Assembly (NCBI GenBank): GCA_004335835.1 | Contig: RWJK01001745.1 | Location: 50,636-114,635 of the forward strand | Origin: Scenedesmus sp. ARA3 | Lineage: Eukaryota; Chlorophyta; Chlorophyceae; Sphaeropleales; Scenedesmaceae | Reading direction: 5' to 3' | Length of the DNA stretch: 64,000 nucleotides | Shown: in pieces, positions 61,301 to 64,000 of the stretch | How the letters are laid out: each line of letters begins with the position of its first letter | Numbering within the stretch: the first letter of the stretch is position 1 | Made by a program: the position numbers and the translations under genes | The notes under the pieces: generated by a model | What the model was told of the DNA's origin: nothing | The model's database searches: none | Seen by the model: only the letters and a program-made list of their open reading frames with translations

Positions 61301-62351
61301 ATGCAAGCGCTGGTGGATGACCTGGCGAGGAAGAACGTGAGGCAGCTGTACAGATATTTGACGGGCTGGTGCACCAAAGGTCTATGTCAACAGCTTGGGT
61401 TTCTCAGTTGTCTCCGCCAAACATTAGTTCTGGTTGCTGGCTGGAACAGGTTCAGGATGTGCTGAGTGCTTCTTGTGCCGCAACATGTGCCTTGAACACT
61501 TTGATCAGCGCACACGTCTGATGCTGCCGCTGCATCTCATGCTGCTGTTTTGCTGCAGGCTGAGGCAGACCGGCAGCTGGAAGAGCAGCGGGAGAAAGAA
61601 GGCCGAGCGCTGCGCGCAGTGCAGCGGGCGCAGAAGCTGCTAGCCACGCAGGCCAGCATGGCCCGCGGCAGCAGTGCAGCATCTGGCGAGGGAGGCAGCG
61701 GCAGGGGCTCCTCAGCTGCAGGCTCATCTAGGGCTAGCAGTGCTACAGGACACGCTGCTGCTGGCGATGATGTGGGTGCTGCGGTGAATGTTGAGGAGGT
61801 GCAGCAGGATGTGCAGCTGGCAGAGGTGCGGCTGGTCACCCGCACAATGCTGCAGGAGCTAGGGACGCTGGTGCAGCAGCACCCAGGTGGGTGCCGCGCA
61901 CCGCATCAGGCAGCAACTGTGCCTGCTATCAGATTGAGTTGAGACAGCTGCGTGACAACTGGTGGCTGCTATGCAGAATCGCAGCAGAGGCAAGTTAAGC
62001 TGATGTGGGCTGCAATGGAGCTATGCTATGACAAGTTTCATGTTGATGTGCTGTGGCCGCTGTTGTTCTGCTGCAGATGCAGGCATTGTCGAGGCCTTGG
62101 AAGCTGCAGGCTTCATGCTCCCAACCAGCAGCAATCTCAGCAGCAGAGCAGGCAGCAGAGCAGCTAGCTTGGCTGGCAGCCGAACAGCAAGCAGAGCTGG
62201 CTCTATCAAGAGCCAGCCATCAGCAGCCAGTGTAGGGGCCAGCAGTACTACAAGCAGGGCCAAGGGCCAGCAGCAGCAGCAGCAGCGCAACAGGCCAGGG
62301 AGCTCATCAGGCCGGATAGCAGCAGTGAAGACCATGACATTGGGAAGCTAG
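55378..62351 (+). CDS. FAP59: CCDC39 / FAP59, axonemal 96-nm ruler coiled-coil protein
   Basis: Nineteen exons: 55378-55411, 55455-55579, 55711-55830, 56083-56148, 56449-56657, 56878-57112, 57358-57442, 57690-57769, 58049-58185, 58418-58508, 58743-59000, 59244-59378, 59587-59775, 59978-60144, 60307-60442, 60819-61006, 61180-61336, 61559-61886, 62077-62351; all phases agree, about 1004 residues. It follows the CCDC39 family end to end: PFANAENRALDAQI, HLKNVQQEI, ETEEHLKIMADKE, LDQFKLLMNWNQEELDQW, LDRAAQDFRQLHAERQDLI, EEVYSLESRKAQL-like ADEVYSLESRKAQLKL, AYYIIKAAQEREELQ, LDARISKAEAEVAML, and a Ser-rich tail. With CCDC40/FAP172 it forms the ruler that spaces inner dynein arms and radial spokes. 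Intron 1 would be only 43 nt, so the first exon is the least certain. An acceptor duplication precedes exon 16. Confidence 0.95.
60651..60834 (+). repeat. Tandem duplication at FAP59 exon 16 acceptor
   Basis: A ~97-bp unit from CACAGTGTGCATACAAGACA through the acceptor and GCAGCCCAGGAG occurs at 60651-60737 and 60748-60834, nearly identical. The second contains the true acceptor at 60818; the first gives a decoy with 15 exonic bases. Confidence 0.93.
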
Positions 62352-64000
62352 CTGAGGGATTGATGGCATGTTCTAGGATTGTATTAAGTGTTATGCTTTC
62401 TTGATGCAGACCTTCTCCAATCACAGTACTGCTTTACTCATGAAACATGTAACGGCTGTACAGCTGCAGCAGTGGGCTGACGTCCTGGGCCTGGCTACCA
62501 AGCTGCTGCTTGTGCTTCAGCATGTGTTCTGCGTCCTACACATGATTATACATTGTGATGAATTTGGTTGCTGCATCAGCAACACACTTGACACAGTCTC
62601 AGTCGATGCACAGTTTGGCTGCTTTGCACACCACATCAAGAGCGTGCGCAACCTTGCCCAGACTACCCTGTTGGGTACTGTGGGAGTATACACAAGCATC
62701 TTAGTTTACTATGGTGAATTGAAGCATACCTTAGTGCCATGTTGAAGGCTGCAGCTGCCGGTAGCTGCCTTTTGATCAGCTGCTGCAGCAAGCAGTGCCT
62801 TGTACTGCACGACACTATAGCAGCTGTCGTCCTGCAGCTGCTCTGGTATACAAATAGCGCATGTTCTGATGATACATATCATGCAATCGTTTCATTTGCT
62901 CCTGCGATGCTCTACTAAACGACTTTGAACAACGGGCACTGCTCTGGTTGTCGTGGACGCACTACAAGTCACTCAAGGCGCGTGCTTGCACGAACCGACA
63001 GCATTGAACCACAAACCAACAGGCATAAACAGAAACGAAAGCTTATCCCATCGTAACCGATAGTAGTGGCTTTGTCCAGGTGGTTGGCAGGTCGGGTGAG
63101 AGATGATCCGATATATTTTTTGACCAACTGTACGTCGCCTCATAGCCAAGAAAGATGCCACTCACACTCATTTGAACATGTTTGCAATGCATTGGACGCG
63201 AACGCACAGAGCAGTATAGCTTGGTTGCACGTCCAGGGACGGAGCCGGGCTGTTGCAGTCACCCAAGCCCAAGTAGATACTACGATGATAAAGCTATCTA
63301 CCACTGCAATTACTTTCTACTTGGCAGCGCTGCTGTCAAACCTCTGCGTGATTGGCGTGCTTGGCGGGCACACGGCGGGTGCGTATAATGGCGCTCACAG
63401 CTTCCCTCGTCTTCTGCGCTGCTGTTGATAATCAGCATGAGCGTCCTTGACTGAAACGTATTCAACGTGACAATTAAGCTGTTAAAACGTTGCACTTCTG
63501 CAGGGCCCGTAGCAGCAAGGCAGCATGTACAGCAGCAGGTGGCAGCCCCCAGCAGGACAGGGTCAGTCACGTCTGCGACCACCTACACCGTGAAAGAGAC
63601 TGCCAAAGGTGACTTTGAACGCGTTTTAAAGGTCTAAAATAGCAGACGTATGCGCAGTCAACCTTACGCTGGTGCTGTTAAATCATCCTTGTCTTTGCAT
63701 GAACAGCAACTGCTGCCAGCACACCCAGAACACCAGCGCCAACTTCTCGCCTCAAGTTCAGCTGCATCACGTGTAACAAACCACCATGCAGTTCCTCAGC
63801 GCTGCAGAGCTGCCTGTCAGCATATTGGACTGGATGCTGACAAACTTACGTTCAAAGCATGCTCAGGTGACACTTGTTCACGCCGTCACTATGCTGCAGA
63901 TGGCCTAGCCTACAGCGCACAACTGGAGCAGCTGCAAAATGATCCGCTGCCGCAGTATGGCCCCAGCTTCCAGCAGCTGACGTGGCAGGTGTCACCAGAG
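62352..64000. other. Right-end region with possible 5' end of another gene
   Basis: A TGTAA at 62448-62452 fits the FAP59 poly(A) signal (97 nt after its stop). From about 63500 there are plus-strand exon-like pieces: a Thr/Ala-rich frame (TGSVTSATTYTVKETAK, donor at about 63600), ATG 63786 to donor 63867 (MQFLSAAELPVSILDWM), and 63899-63990 (AYSAQLEQLQNDPLPQY). The phases of the last two do not join with the obvious donor, so no complete model is offered, and the family is not recognised. Confidence 0.35.
62448..62452 (+). promoter_or_regulatory. TGTAA poly(A) signal of FAP59
   Basis: 97 nt behind the FAP59 stop codon, a normal distance for a green-algal poly(A) signal. Confidence 0.5.

Overview
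The window looks like nuclear DNA of a green alga, most likely class Chlorophyceae; Sphaeropleales or Chlamydomonadales cannot be separated from sequence alone. The evidence is dense short introns with GT-AG (occasionally GC-AG) borders, strong CAG/CTG microsatellite content in introns and in poly-Q/poly-A/poly-L coding stretches, TGTAA motifs at plausible distances behind several stop codons, and best matches to green-lineage families (MUT9-type kinase, plastid-targeted GARS and Hsp33, pseudouridine kinase). No organelle, prokaryotic or viral genes were seen. I assembled multi-exon models by hand, checking that reading phase is kept across every junction.

Layout. 1-952 (-): EB1 microtubule end-binding protein, cut by the left edge. 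1458-3250 (+): ARL6/BBS3. 3833-6753 (+): pseudouridine kinase-like PfkB protein. 9137-12826 (-): CTU1/NCS6 tRNA thiolation enzyme. 13407-18329 (+): cyclic-nucleotide phosphodiesterase. 21401-27766 (+): MUT9/MLK casein-kinase-1-like kinase. 29684-31080 (+): unresolved coiled-coil gene. 31821-34803 (-): PurD/GARS. 35781-37540 and 39251-40963 (-): two LRR paralogues, the first frameshifted. 43698-46444 (-): F-box/LRR protein. 46792-48889 (-): coiled-coil protein. 49188-52372 (+): plastid Hsp33. 52763-54891 (+): ribosomal protein eL14. 55378-62351 (+): CCDC39/FAP59, the axonemal ruler. A further gene may start near 63786.

Functionally this is a mosaic of housekeeping genes (tRNA thiolation, purine synthesis, ribosome, pseudouridine recycling, redox chaperone) and cytoskeletal/ciliary genes (EB1, ARL6, CCDC39). 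ARL6 and CCDC39 together indicate an organism that keeps the machinery for motile cilia. Three divergent pairs (EB1/ARL6, CTU1/PDE, coiled-coil/Hsp33) have intergenic regions of about 300-600 bp that could be shared promoters.

The most unusual feature is a recurrent pattern in the introns. In at least six genes the edge of an exon (splice site, 20-100 exonic bases and adjacent intron) has been tandemly duplicated 2-5 times with a period of about 85-240 bp. This leaves arrays of decoy splice sites and exon fragments beside the true exon. I count about eighteen such arrays, all on exon borders, including one that triplicates a stop codon with its 3' flank. One decoy acceptor in the kinase gene opens an in-frame 42-residue extension. 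This is the best candidate here for an undescribed phenomenon.
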